Shown here one piece after another: positions 44,282 to 53,487 of a DNA stretch of 64,000 nucleotides (the stretch's first letter is position 1; every line of letters begins with the position of its first letter). The stretch comes from Pseudarthrobacter sp. BIM B-2242. GTDB lineage: Bacteria > Actinomycetota > Actinomycetes > Actinomycetales > Micrococcaceae. The stretch lies in assembly GCF_014764445.1 (NCBI RefSeq), contig NZ_CP061721.1, positions 2,480,001-2,544,000 of the forward strand, given 5' to 3'. A program made the position numbers and the translations under genes. The notes below the pieces were generated by a model. That model saw only the letters and a program-made list of their open reading frames with translations. It had not been told where the DNA came from and searched no databases.

Positions 44282-45304
44282 TTGACAGGGAATGCAACAT
44301 TCCGGCACGGTAACACCGCGCTTCTATCGGTGAGCAGCGTCGAAGCTCCGAAGATCGTCAGTTCGGCGGATTTCGACCGGCGGCTGGCTCCGACCCTCCG
44401 GCGGCTGAAGTTCCCCCCAAAACTGCTCGAACGCGTGGCAGGCATCACGCACCGGCGCTGGTGGGCCGCCGGGACGGCGTTCGACGACGCCGCGATCGAA
44501 GCCGGTGCGAAGGCCTTGGCCGAATCCGGGGTTGAAGCGTCCGAGGTTGGCCTGCTCATCAACACCTCCGTTACCCGGCGCAGCCTGGAACCGTCGGTTG
44601 CGGTGAAGATCCATCACGGACTCAGCCTGCCGTCGTCCGCCATGAACTTCGACCTCGCCAATGCGTGCCTCGGCTTTGTCAACGGCCTCACCCTGGCGGC
44701 GAACATGATCGACTCGGGCCAGATCAAGTACGCGATGATCGTCAACGGCGAGGATGCCCAGGCAACGCAGGAGGCAACCCTGGCCAGGCTGCAGCGGCCC
44801 GAAACCACCCGTGAGGACTTTGGCCGGGAGTTCGCCACGCTGACGCTGGGCTCGGGAGCCGCGGCAGCCGTGCTGGGCCCGGCTGACCAGCACCCCGGCG
44901 CGCACCGGATCGTTGGCGGGGTGATGCGCGCCGGCACCGAACACCACGAACTGTGCGTGGGCGGCATCGACGGCATGAGCACCGACACCAAAGGGCTGCT
45001 CGACGGCGGCCTGCAGCTTGTGGTGGACGCCTGGCAGGAGGCAAAAAAGGAGTGGGACTGGGGCACCATGGACCGCTACGTCACGCACCAGGTCAGCAAT
45101 GCTTATACGCAGGCCATCATCGAGGCAATCGACCTGGATCCGGCCAGGGTACCCATCACGTTCCCGCATTGGGGCAATGTGGGCCCCGCTTCGCTCCCCA
45201 TGACCTTGGCCGCCGAAGCACAGACCCTCGTGGCCGGGGACCGCGTGCTGTGCATGGGCGTCGGCTCCGGCCTTAACACCGCCCTGATGGAAATCGTTTG
45301 GTAG
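44282..45304 (+). CDS. oleA: OleA: thiolase-fold condensing enzyme for long-chain olefins
   Basis: A 340-residue thiolase-superfamily protein. I start at TTG 44282 (TGNATFRHGNTALLSV), because the longer frame to 44060 is mostly antisense-like and unrelated; a GGGG site precedes TTG. The condensing triad is visible: Cys129 in DLANACLGF, His269 in YVTHQVSN and Asn299 in HWGNVGPASLP; Glu103 (SLEPS) matches the OleA-specific Glu that separates it from FabH. It joins two fatty acyl-CoAs to a beta-keto acid. First gene of the ole cassette; the start of oleBC overlaps its stop. Confidence 0.92.
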   Translation: MTGNATFRHGNTALLSVSSVEAPKIVSSADFDRRLAPTLRRLKFPPKLLERVAGITHRRWWAAGTAFDDAAIEAGAKALAESGVEASEVGLLINTSVTRRSLEPSVAVKIHHGLSLPSSAMNFDLANACLGFVNGLTLAANMIDSGQIKYAMIVNGEDAQATQEATLARLQRPETTREDFGREFATLTLGSGAAAAVLGPADQHPGAHRIVGGVMRAGTEHHELCVGGIDGMSTDTKGLLDGGLQLVVDAWQEAKKEWDWGTMDRYVTHQVSNAYTQAIIEAIDLDPARVPITFPHWGNVGPASLPMTLAAEAQTLVAGDRVLCMGVGSGLNTALMEIVW

Positions 45305-48105
45305 CCGCCGGCTGGCCGGGCGTGGACCCGGAGTGGTCCCGCGAGATCGATGTGGTTTCCACCTCCGCCGCCGATGTCCCTGGAACTGTGCGCCGCTGGC
45401 ATGTGCTCGACAACGGGCCACAGCTCTCCCGCCGCGGCATGGCTCCCGCCTGCACCCTGCTGTGCGTGCACGGCAATCCGACGTGGTCCTTCCTGTGGCG
45501 CACGCTGCTGGCCGCCGGGACCGACGCCGCCGGATCCGGTGCCGCCGGATCCGGTGCCGCCCGCCCGTGGCGGGTGGTGGCCGTGGACCAGCTGGACATG
45601 GGCTTCTCCGAGCGCACCGGCACCTTGCGTCGCCTGGCGGACCGGATCAACGATCTGGGCGACATCACCACGGCGCTGGACCTGGACGGACCCGTTATCA
45701 CCGTCGGCCATGACTGGGGCGGCGTCATCAGCCTCGGCTGGGCGCTGGCGCATCCCCGCCAACTCGCCGGCGTGGTCCTCACAAACACCGCTGTCCACCA
45801 ACCGGCCGGCTCCCCCGTCCCGCCGGCCCTGCGGCTTGCCCTCCACCCTGCCGTGCACCGCTGGGGAACAACGACGTCGGACGCGTTTCTGCGGGTCACT
45901 CATGCGTTGGCCCATCCTCCGCTGGCAGCTGATGTCCGCAGTGCGTTCATGGCCCCCTACCGCGGTGCGGACCGCCGCGCCGGCGTCGGAAACTTCGTCG
46001 CAGACATTCCGGCGGACCCGTCCCACCCCAGCTTCCCGGCACTCACCCGCGTCGCCGAGGGGCTGCGCGGGCTGGACGTTCCGGCCCTGATGCTCTGGGG
46101 CCCGCGGGACCCGATCTTCTCGGACCGGTACCTCAAGGACCTCATCGGCCGGCTCCCCCATGCCAAGGTGCACCGCTTCGAAGGGGCCGGCCACCTCGTC
46201 GCCGAAGACCGGGACATCGCCGCGCCCATTTTCGAATGGCTTGCCGGGCTCAGCCCGGACAGCGAACCCGACCTGCAACGTGCAGATGTCCTGCCCGGCA
46301 GCCCGTTGCCGGCGGACAACGCGTCGGAGGGCACCGCCCTGGGTAACACAGCCCTGGATACCACAGCGTTGGAGGGCAGCCGCGGGACCCACCAGGCGGA
46401 TGCCGGTGTCCCCACACTCTGGGCGCCGCTCATCCGGCAGGCAACCGGCGACCGCGGCGGGGACACCGCCGTCGCGGAAATGGGCGCGAACGGGGGCGTC
46501 TCCCGCTCGCTCACCTGGCGGGAGCTGGAACACAACATCGGCGTCCTCGCGGCGGGCCTCCGGGATGCGGGCGTAAGGCATGGCAGCCGCGTGAGCCTGA
46601 TGGTCCCGCCGGGCGTGGACCTGACCGTGGTGCTCTACGCCTGCCTGCGCCTCGGCGCGGTGGTGGTTGTGGCCGACGCCGGGCTCGGCACGCGGGGCCT
46701 GAGCCGTGCCGTGAAGGGAGCCACCCCCGATTTCCTCATCGGCATCGATAAGGCGCTGGCCGCTGCCTCGGTGCTTGGCTGGCCCGGCCGGCGCATCAGT
46801 GTGCGGGACCTGCCGGCTGCCCGCCGCCGCCTCCTCCACGTCGAAACCTCCCTCACCGCCCTCACCCGCCACGGCAGCAGCCTCAGCCAGGTGCCGCCGG
46901 CGGACGTCCCTGCTCCGTACGCGGCTCCGGGCCAGGACGCCCCTGCTGCGGTCCTCTTCACCTCGGGCTCCACCGGTCCTGCCAAAGGGGTGGTGTACAC
47001 GCACCGGCAGCTTGCCGCGATGCGGGACACCCTGGCCGCGACACTGGGGATCCGGCCGGGAGCACGGCTGGTGGCGGGCTTCGCCCCGTTTGCGCTGCTG
47101 GGGCCGGCCCTCGGAGCTGTTTCGGTGACGCCCGCCATGGACGTCACGGCACCCCGCACCCTGACCGCCACCGCACTGGCGGACGCCGCCGCGGCCATTG
47201 ACGCCAGCGTAGTCTTCGCCTCGCCCGCCGCCCTGCGAAACGTCCTGGCTACAAAGGACGGCCTGAGCCCTGCCGGGCACGAAGCACTGGGGCGCGTTGA
47301 ACTTCTGCTCTCCGCCGGCGCTCCCGTCCCTGAGCCCCTCCTCGCGCAGGTGCAAAAGCTGCTGCCGCAGGCCTCGCTGCACACCCCCTACGGCATGACC
47401 GAGGCGCTGCCCGTCACGGACATCAGCCTCGAAGAGATCCGCGTTGCCGAAGCTGACGCCGCAAGAGGGACCATGGCAGGAGCCGGCAACGGGGTGTGTG
47501 TGGGCCGGCCGGTGCACGGCGCCAGCGTAGCCGTCATCCCGCTCGCCGCGGACGGCAGCGCCCCCGGGAACCACCCGGCCACAGAAGCTGGCGTGACCGG
47601 GGAAATCCTCGTCAGCGCTCCGCATGTGAAGGACGCCTATGACAGGCTTTGGCTTACGCAAAGCGAAAGCGTCCGCACGGCCGGCTGGCACCGCACCGGC
47701 GACGTTGGGCACTTCGATGCCGCGGGCCGGCTCTGGGTGGAAGGGCGCCTGGCTCACCTCGTCACGGCGCCGGGTTCTGTGGTGACGCCCGTGGGCGCCG
47801 AGCAGGCCATTGAACAGCTGGACGACGTCGGGCTGGCCGCAGTGGTGGGGGTCGGTCCCGCAGGGACACAGGCCGTCGTCGCCGTCGTCGAGACTGTGCC
47901 TCCTGTCCGCCGGGCGGGCCCGGCCGCCCCGCAGCTCGCCGGGCGGGTCCGGGAGGCAGCCCGCCAGGCCGGGGTTGCTGTGGCTGCCGTGCTCACTGTG
48001 CCTTCCCAGCCCACCGATATCCGCCACAACGCCAAAATTGACCGGACCCGCCTCTCCCGCTGGGCGTCGAAAGTGCTGGCCGGCGGCCGGCCGGGCAGGC
48101 CATGA
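45298..48105 (+). CDS. oleBC: OleBC: beta-lactone decarboxylase fused to beta-lactone synthetase
   Basis: A 935-residue fusion. Residues about 1-325 are an alpha/beta hydrolase of haloalkane-dehalogenase type: HGNPTW, GHDWGG with Asp139 as nucleophile, and EGAGHLVAED (His). This is OleB, which decarboxylates the beta-lactone to a cis-olefin. A low-complexity linker (about 325-385, PADNASEGTALGNTALDTTA) leads to an AMP-forming ligase domain (FTSGSTGPAKGVVYTHRQ about 554, YGMTEALPV, WHRTGDVGHFD). This is OleC, which makes the beta-lactone. TTG 45298 overlaps oleA's stop; oleD's ATG overlaps the stop at 48102. Confidence 0.92.
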   Translation: MVAAGWPGVDPEWSREIDVVSTSAADVPGTVRRWHVLDNGPQLSRRGMAPACTLLCVHGNPTWSFLWRTLLAAGTDAAGSGAAGSGAARPWRVVAVDQLDMGFSERTGTLRRLADRINDLGDITTALDLDGPVITVGHDWGGVISLGWALAHPRQLAGVVLTNTAVHQPAGSPVPPALRLALHPAVHRWGTTTSDAFLRVTHALAHPPLAADVRSAFMAPYRGADRRAGVGNFVADIPADPSHPSFPALTRVAEGLRGLDVPALMLWGPRDPIFSDRYLKDLIGRLPHAKVHRFEGAGHLVAEDRDIAAPIFEWLAGLSPDSEPDLQRADVLPGSPLPADNASEGTALGNTALDTTALEGSRGTHQADAGVPTLWAPLIRQATGDRGGDTAVAEMGANGGVSRSLTWRELEHNIGVLAAGLRDAGVRHGSRVSLMVPPGVDLTVVLYACLRLGAVVVVADAGLGTRGLSRAVKGATPDFLIGIDKALAAASVLGWPGRRISVRDLPAARRRLLHVETSLTALTRHGSSLSQVPPADVPAPYAAPGQDAPAAVLFTSGSTGPAKGVVYTHRQLAAMRDTLAATLGIRPGARLVAGFAPFALLGPALGAVSVTPAMDVTAPRTLTATALADAAAAIDASVVFASPAALRNVLATKDGLSPAGHEALGRVELLLSAGAPVPEPLLAQVQKLLPQASLHTPYGMTEALPVTDISLEEIRVAEADAARGTMAGAGNGVCVGRPVHGASVAVIPLAADGSAPGNHPATEAGVTGEILVSAPHVKDAYDRLWLTQSESVRTAGWHRTGDVGHFDAAGRLWVEGRLAHLVTAPGSVVTPVGAEQAIEQLDDVGLAAVVGVGPAGTQAVVAVVETVPPVRRAGPAAPQLAGRVREAARQAGVAVAAVLTVPSQPTDIRHNAKIDRTRLSRWASKVLAGGRPGRP

Positions 48106-49073
48106 GGGTCCTTGTTACCGGTGCAAGCGGCCTGCTCGGAGGAGAGGTGGCGCGTCTGCTGGTGCTGCAGGGACACAGCGTCACCACATTCCAGCGCCGG
48201 CCTTCGGGTGTGGACGGCGTAACGGACCTCACCGGCTCCGTGTCGGACGACGACGCCGTCCGCCGGGCAGTAGCCGGCAACGACGGAGTCATCCACCTGG
48301 CCGCGAAGGTTTCCTTCACCGGCCGCCCTGCAGACTTCGATGAGGTCAATGTGGAGGGGACGCGCCGCCTGCTGCGGGCCGCCTGTGAGGCCGGCGTGCG
48401 GAATCTGGTGTTCGTTTCGTCCCCGTCCGTGGCAAACTCAGGACACGCCATCGCCGGGCTCGGGGCCGAGCCCGGCGACCCGGCCCGGGCACACGGCGAC
48501 TACTCCCGCACCAAAGCTGAAGCCGAGCTGCTCGCCCTGGCAGCGGACTCACCGGACCTTCGGGTCGCGGCGGTGCGCCCGCACATCGTCTGGGGCCCCG
48601 GTGACACGCAGCTGGTGGAACGCGTGCTGGCGCGTGCGGCCTGCGGCCGCCTGCCGCTGCTCGACGCCGGTGCTGCCCTGATCGACACCACGTACGTGGA
48701 CAATGCCGCCTCGGCCATCGTCGCCGCGCTGCACCGCATGGAGCACGTCCATGGCCGGGCGGTGGTCGTCAGCAACGGCGAACCCCGGCCGGTCGGTGAA
48801 CTGCTGGCGGGCATCTGCGCCGCGGGCGGAGTGCCGGCGCCATCGTGGCGAGTGCCAGGCAAACTCGCGCGGGCGGCAGGATCAGTGGTGGAAAAGGCAT
48901 GGCTCCTGGCCGGCCGGGAAGAGGAACCGCCCATGACCAGGTTCCTCGCCGAGCAGCTCTCCACCGCGCACTGGTTCGACCAGCGCGAGACCCGCGAACT
49001 CCTTGACTGGACGCCCGCCGTGTCCCTGGACGAAGGCCTGGCGCGGCTGGCCGAACACTACGGTTCGCCGTAG
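48102..49073 (+). CDS. oleD: OleD: NADPH-dependent beta-keto acid reductase (SDR family)
   Basis: A 323-residue extended short-chain dehydrogenase: VLVTGASGLLGGEVARLL (nucleotide site), VIHLAAKVSFTG, SSPSVANSG (Ser) and DYSRTKAEAE (Tyr-x-x-x-Lys). DTTYVDNAASAIVAALH is in the substrate domain. It reduces the beta-keto acid made by OleA to the beta-hydroxy acid used by OleC. ATG 48102 overlaps the oleBC stop (ATGA). Eleven bases separate its stop from the convergent mutM stop. Confidence 0.93.
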   Translation: MRVLVTGASGLLGGEVARLLVLQGHSVTTFQRRPSGVDGVTDLTGSVSDDDAVRRAVAGNDGVIHLAAKVSFTGRPADFDEVNVEGTRRLLRAACEAGVRNLVFVSSPSVANSGHAIAGLGAEPGDPARAHGDYSRTKAEAELLALAADSPDLRVAAVRPHIVWGPGDTQLVERVLARAACGRLPLLDAGAALIDTTYVDNAASAIVAALHRMEHVHGRAVVVSNGEPRPVGELLAGICAAGGVPAPSWRVPGKLARAAGSVVEKAWLLAGREEEPPMTRFLAEQLSTAHWFDQRETRELLDWTPAVSLDEGLARLAEHYGSP

Positions 49074-49084
49074 CCGCTACGTTC

Positions 49085-50056
49085 CTACCAGCGGCCGTTC
49101 CGCGGCCGCGGCTGGCAGACGGGGCAGGTGTAGGACGAGCGGTTCATGAACTGTTCGCGCCGGATGAGGGAAGTGATTCCGACGGCGGCGCAGCGGTGGC
49201 AGGGCTGACCTTCCCTGCCGTAGGCGTTCAGGGAGCGGTCGAAGTAGCCGGAGGCTCCGTTGACGTTCACGTACAGGGAGTCGAAGCTGGTTCCGCCGGC
49301 CGCCAGTGCATCCAGCATGACCTCGCGGGCGCTGGCGAGAACGCGTTCGGCATCGGCACGTCGGAGTTTGTCGGTGGGCCGGGCGTAATGCAGGCAAGCG
49401 CGCCAGAGGGCCTCGTCGGCGTAGATATTGCCGATCCCGGAGACCAGCCCCTGATCCAGGAGGGCCCGTTTGAGACCCGTCCTGCGCTTCCGGAGGCGGG
49501 CGTAAAAGAGGTCGAAGGAAAACGCCGGATCCAGGGGGTCGCGGGCAATATGGGCTGCCTCTTCGGCAATGAGGGGCAGCGGCGACTCAGCGAGGCCGCC
49601 GGGGCCGCCGTCGTCCGTGGGGATCATGGCCGTCACGAACAGCCCGCCGAAGATGCGCTGGTCCACAAAACGGAGCTGGTCCGGCATGCCCTCACTCTGG
49701 CTGAGCCGCAGCCGCACTTTCAGGTGCTTTTCGTCCGGTACCGACGGATCCTGCATCAGCAGCTGTCCGCTCATGCCCAGGTGCGCCATGAGGGCCACGG
49801 CAGGCGCAGTTCCTCCCGGGGTGCTTCCGGCCGGCGACGACGAAAGGCCCTCGCGCAGCGGCATCCACAGGAACTTTCCGCGCCGCACCACATCCGCCAC
49901 CGTGGTGCCTTCGAGGTTGCCGATGAAGTCCTCAACCCCCAGGGCATGGCGGCGGAGGGAACGCGGGTCCAGGACGTCCACGGACGTGATGGTCCGGCCG
50001 CGGAGCCAGCTCACCAGGCCGCGGCGGACCACTTCGACTTCAGGCAGTTCGGGCAA
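49085..50056 (-). CDS. mutM: Formamidopyrimidine-DNA glycosylase
   Basis: A 323-residue glycosylase. [13 protein letters not shown] at the mature N-terminus supplies Pro-2 and Glu-3 catalytic residues. [27 protein letters not shown] and the C-terminal zinc finger [21 protein letters not shown] are intact. It excises 8-oxoguanine and nicks abasic sites. It follows rnc by 8 bases. In related genomes smc follows, whereas here the convergent oleD does. Confidence 0.95.
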   Translation of the reverse strand: MPELPEVEVVRRGLVSWLRGRTITSVDVLDPRSLRRHALGVEDFIGNLEGTTVADVVRRGKFLWMPLREGLSSSPAGSTPGGTAPAVALMAHLGMSGQLLMQDPSVPDEKHLKVRLRLSQSEGMPDQLRFVDQRIFGGLFVTAMIPTDDGGPGGLAESPLPLIAEEAAHIARDPLDPAFSFDLFYARLRKRRTGLKRALLDQGLVSGIGNIYADEALWRACLHYARPTDKLRRADAERVLASAREVMLDALAAGGTSFDSLYVNVNGASGYFDRSLNAYGREGQPCHRCAAVGITSLIRREQFMNRSSYTCPVCQPRPRNGRW

Positions 50057-50064
50057 CGCCTGTC

Positions 50065-50796
50065 CTAGGCGCCGGGAGCGGACTCAGCCGGTCCGGCCGC
50101 CGCAGCTGATGTCCTGGTTTCGGAAAGAGCACGCCAGGCGTCCGCGGCAGCTTCCTGCTCGGCTTCCTTCTTGGAGTGGCCGGAGCCATTGCCGTACGGC
50201 TTGCCGCCGATATTCAGGACAGCTTTGAACGTACGGGCGTGGTCCGGACCGGCTCCCTCAACAGCATAGAAAATAGTGCCGAGCTGCCGGCTGGCGGCCA
50301 GTTCCTGGATGCTGGTCTTCCAGTCGGTCCCGGCGCCCAAAGCGGCCGCGTCCTTCAGGAGCGGGCCAACCAGGCGCATGACCAGCTGGCGGGCGGTCTC
50401 GATATCGTTGGACACATAGGTGGCCCCGATGAGCGCTTCCATGGTGTCCGCCAGAATGGAGGCCTTGTTCTTGCCCTCGGTGAGCTTTTCACCCTGCCCA
50501 AGGTAGATGTAGTCCCCGATGCCGAGGCTCCGGCCGATACCGGCAAGGGCACGCGTACTGACCACCGCGGAACGGCGCTTGGCCAGATCACCTTCGGGCA
50601 ACGTGGGATTGTCCCGGTACAGGGCGTCCGTGACAGAGAAGCCCAGGATGGAATCGCCGAGGAACTCGAGGCGCTCGTTCGTGGGAATGCCGCCGTTTTC
50701 GTAGGCGTAGGAACGGTGTGTCAGAGCAAGACGAAGCGTCCCGGCGTCAATAGAGACACCGAGACGCTTCAGAAGCTCTTCAGTTGAAGACATCAT
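50065..50796 (-). CDS. rnc: Ribonuclease III
   Basis: A 243-residue enzyme with the RNase III signature [18 protein letters not shown] (catalytic E, D), [15 protein letters not shown] (second acidic site) and a C-terminal dsRNA-binding domain ([30 protein letters not shown]). It processes rRNA and double-stranded RNA. Two Met start it (50796 and 50793); neither has a strong ribosome site. An Ala-rich tail ends it. Confidence 0.96.
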   Translation of the reverse strand: MMSSTEELLKRLGVSIDAGTLRLALTHRSYAYENGGIPTNERLEFLGDSILGFSVTDALYRDNPTLPEGDLAKRRSAVVSTRALAGIGRSLGIGDYIYLGQGEKLTEGKNKASILADTMEALIGATYVSNDIETARQLVMRLVGPLLKDAAALGAGTDWKTSIQELAASRQLGTIFYAVEGAGPDHARTFKAVLNIGGKPYGNGSGHSKKEAEQEAAADAWRALSETRTSAAAAGPAESAPGA

Positions 50797-50813
50797 GTCA
50801 GCCTAAGGGCCAA

Positions 50814-51017
50814 TTAGACGTCTGCGACCTTGCGGCCCTTGTACTCAAGGAACAGCGCAGTGCCAGCGGAGTCGGTAACGACCTTTGCCTGGTGCGGCAG
50901 GCTGTAAACAACCTGGCCGTTCTCTACGGTCTTCACCAGGTGGGGGGCGGTTGCCTTCCACTGGGAGCGGCGGGCGCGGGTATTCGAGCGAGACATTTTC
51001 CGCTTCGGGACAGCCAC
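50814..51017 (-). CDS. rpmF: 50S ribosomal protein L32
   Basis: A 67-residue protein, [20 protein letters not shown] at the start, then [20 protein letters not shown] and [12 protein letters not shown]. It starts with GTG 51017. It lacks the Cys zinc-ribbon found in some L32 forms (a C-minus type). It is between the DUF177 gene and rnc, its normal place. Confidence 0.95.
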   Translation of the reverse strand: MAVPKRKMSRSNTRARRSQWKATAPHLVKTVENGQVVYSLPHQAKVVTDSAGTALFLEYKGRKVADV

Positions 51018-51053
51018 GGCTAACTCATTTCTCTCTAGACAAACACGTACAAA

Positions 51054-51578
51054 TCAGTTTTGCCGGTCAGGCTTAGCCAAGTCAGCTAGGGCAGCCCAGC
51101 GAGGATCAACGACCTCGTGGTGATGCCCCGGCTCGTCTTCCAGGCGAACTCCGCATTCGGAGCAAAGGCCCTGGCAGTCTTCCCGGCACACCGGCTGGAA
51201 CGGCAGCATGGTTATGACTGCGTCCCGCAACACCGGCTCAAGATCGATCAGATCGTGCTCGACTCGACGTTGCTCTTCTTCGTCTTCCTCATCCGAAAGC
51301 ACAACGCCCTCGTAGAAGAAAAGTTCTTGCACATTGACCTCAAGGTCATACGCAAGGGGATCCAGGCATCGGCCGCATTCGCCAGTAACTTCGGCGACCG
51401 CGGTTCCTGATACCAGAATTCCTTCGTGTACGGCCTCAAGCCTCAGATCCAGCTCGATATCCGAGCCTTCCTGAACGCCAATAAGTGCCACACCAAGGTC
51501 ACTTGGTGCGGGTACATGTTCCTTCAGTGTCCGCATGCTGCCCGGGCTGCGCCCGAGATCCTTGACGTCGAACGCCAA
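51054..51578 (-). CDS. YceD/DUF177-family protein with C-terminal metal-binding cysteines
   Basis: A 174-residue acidic protein. GECGRCLDPLAYDLEVNVQE and the late CREDCQGLCSECGVRL (Cys-rich, likely zinc) are the DUF177 hallmarks; related plant and E. coli YceD proteins act in 23S rRNA processing or accumulation. The start is unclear: TTG 51578 has no ribosome site, while AGGAG lies 5 bases before an in-frame ATT (51602) that would add eight residues (IKRDASSP). It is upstream of rpmF, the usual pairing. Confidence 0.88.
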   Translation of the reverse strand: MAFDVKDLGRSPGSMRTLKEHVPAPSDLGVALIGVQEGSDIELDLRLEAVHEGILVSGTAVAEVTGECGRCLDPLAYDLEVNVQELFFYEGVVLSDEEDEEEQRRVEHDLIDLEPVLRDAVITMLPFQPVCREDCQGLCSECGVRLEDEPGHHHEVVDPRWAALADLAKPDRQN

Positions 51579-51713
51579 GGGCGAACTAGCATCTCGTTTA
51601 ATGAGAACTCCTGTTGAACATATGACCGACGTACCATCTTAGCCTGAAGAGCCGCGGGGACTCAAACCAGGCCTGCAGCCACACGGCAGCGGACGTCGAA
51701 GTACCGGACTAGC

Positions 51714-52214
51714 CTACCCCCTTGCGGACTGACCCGACGAAGGCTCGCCCGGGAACATCCGTTTTTGCACTGAACGCGGCACGTAATCGGAGACGCTGCC
51801 GCCCAGGCCGGCCACTTCCTTGATGAGCGTCGATGACAAGTGGAGGTAATGCGCCTCCGCGGGCAGGAACACCGTTTCCACCCCGCTGAGCTGGCGGTTC
51901 ATGGTGGCCATCGGAAGTTCGTAATCGAAGTCCGACGACGAGCGGAGGCCTTTGACAATGGCAGAGACCCCGCGCTGGCGGCAGTATTCGGCCAGGAGGC
52001 CTTCCCCTACGGGTTCCACCACGATCCCTTTCAGGGATGCCAGGGTCTCCCGCGCCATATCGATGCGGTCTCCCAGGCTGAACCTGTACTGCTTGGCGTA
52101 GTTGGTGGAAACAGCCACAATAACTTCGTCAAACAGGCCCGCAGCACGGGCAATGACCTCAAGATGACCGTTGTGGATAGGGTCAAAGGAACCGGGGCAG
52201 ACAGCGCGTCTCAT
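51714..52214 (-). CDS. coaD: Phosphopantetheine adenylyltransferase
   Basis: A 166-residue nucleotidyltransferase: VCPGSFDPIHNGHLEVIARA (HxGH), VAVSTNYAKQYRFSL, IVKGLRSSSDFDYEL and the LSSTLIKEVA motif (an ISSTxxR-like segment with Lys). It makes dephospho-CoA from phosphopantetheine and ATP. In related genomes rsmD is its immediate upstream partner; here two + strand genes lie between them. It is divergent from the aminotransferase with 43 bases between. Confidence 0.96.
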   Translation of the reverse strand: MRRAVCPGSFDPIHNGHLEVIARAAGLFDEVIVAVSTNYAKQYRFSLGDRIDMARETLASLKGIVVEPVGEGLLAEYCRQRGVSAIVKGLRSSSDFDYELPMATMNRQLSGVETVFLPAEAHYLHLSSTLIKEVAGLGGSVSDYVPRSVQKRMFPGEPSSGQSARG

Positions 52215-52257
52215 GCACCGAACCTACCCCATGCGGCCGCCGGGATACCATGACTGG

Positions 52258-53487
52258 ATGCATCCACCACGGGAACTTTCGCTGCCCGCCGCACGGGCTC
52301 CCTGGCAGCGCACCGCGGCCGGCGCCAACCTCCTGGGACCTGCCGGCCAACTGGGCGTCACCATCTTCGAAGAGATGACCACCCTGGCCGTGCAGACCGG
52401 CGCCATCAACCTGGGGCAGGGCTTCCCGGATGAGGACGGCCCCGCGGAAATCAAGGCCGCAGCCATGGCCGCCATCGCGGCGGGGGCCAACCAGTACGCG
52501 CCCGGCAAGGGCATCCTGGAACTGCGCGAAGCTGTTGCCGTCCACCAGGCCCGGTTTTACGGCTTGACCCCGGACCCGCAGACCGGGGTCATCGTTACCA
52601 CTGGTGCTACCGAGGCCATCGCGGCTGCCCTGCTGGCCTTTGTGGGGCCGGGCGATGAGGTGCTGACGTTCGAGCCGTTCTACGACTCGTACGGCGCTGT
52701 CATCGGACTGGCCGGCGCCACCCACACCACAGCACCGCTGCTGGCTCCCGACTTTCACCCGGACCTGGCAGCCCTGGAGGCTGCCTTCACCGACCGGACG
52801 CGGGTGGTGCTTTTGAACAACCCCCATAATCCCACCGGCGCCGTCTTCCCGCGCCAGGTACTTGAGCGCATCGTCGAGCTCGCCCGCAAACATGACTGCC
52901 TGATCATCACCGATGAGGTGTACGAGCACCTGACCTTCGGCGCCGGGCACATACCGGTAGCCACCCTGCCCGGAGCCGCCGACAGGACGCTCACCATCTC
53001 CTCGGCAGGCAAGACCTTTTCCTTTACCGGCTGGAAGATCGGCTGGCTGACCGGCCCCGAACACCTTGTGGCCGCCGTCCGCACGGTCAAGCAGTTCCTG
53101 ACCTACAGCTCCGGCACGCCGTTCCAGGCCGCGATCGCGTCGGGGCTGGCGCTGCCGGATGAGTTCTACGAGGGCATTTCAGCCACGCTGCGGAACAAGC
53201 GGGACATTCTGAGCGAAGGCCTCCGTGCGGCCGGCTTCGACGTCTTCACCCCGCAGGGCACCTATTTCGTCAACGTGGATACCGCTCCCCTTGGCATTGC
53301 CGACTCCGTGGACCTTGCCCGCCGGCTTCCCGCGCTGGTGGGAGTCGCAGCCATCCCCGTCCCGGTGTTCTGCCATCCGGAAGGGGCGGAACGGACGCGC
53401 AGCCTGCTCAGGTTCGCATTCTGCAAGAAGATTGAGGTCCTTGAGGAAGCCGCCGACCGCCTGGCCACCCTCAGCGGAAGGCTGTGA
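52258..53487 (+). CDS. PLP-dependent aminotransferase (class I/II, DapC/KAT-like)
   Basis: A 409-residue fold-type I aminotransferase. It has NLGQGFPDEDGPAEIKAAAM, TGATEAIAAALLAFVGPGDE, NNPHNPTGAVF and DEVYEHLTFG. The PLP lysine is in SSAGKTFSFTGWKIGWLTGP. The pattern is that of N-succinyldiaminopimelate/ kynurenine-type or methionine aminotransferases; the substrate is not decided. ATG 52258 is chosen over 52231 because homology begins soon after. Its stop overlaps the next gene's start (TGATG). Confidence 0.85.
   Translation: MHPPRELSLPAARAPWQRTAAGANLLGPAGQLGVTIFEEMTTLAVQTGAINLGQGFPDEDGPAEIKAAAMAAIAAGANQYAPGKGILELREAVAVHQARFYGLTPDPQTGVIVTTGATEAIAAALLAFVGPGDEVLTFEPFYDSYGAVIGLAGATHTTAPLLAPDFHPDLAALEAAFTDRTRVVLLNNPHNPTGAVFPRQVLERIVELARKHDCLIITDEVYEHLTFGAGHIPVATLPGAADRTLTISSAGKTFSFTGWKIGWLTGPEHLVAAVRTVKQFLTYSSGTPFQAAIASGLALPDEFYEGISATLRNKRDILSEGLRAAGFDVFTPQGTYFVNVDTAPLGIADSVDLARRLPALVGVAAIPVPVFCHPEGAERTRSLLRFAFCKKIEVLEEAADRLATLSGRL

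Noticed and set aside
45520..45562. Tandem GCCGCCGGATCCGGT repeat in oleBC as a mobile or regulatory repeat
   Set aside because: It is in frame and encodes an Ala/Gly/Ser loop (GSGAAGSGAA); a simple coding duplication.
45103..48027. 974-residue open frame antisense to oleA/oleBC
   Set aside because: It is a GC-rich third-position shadow of oleBC, low-complexity and without family motifs or ribosome site.
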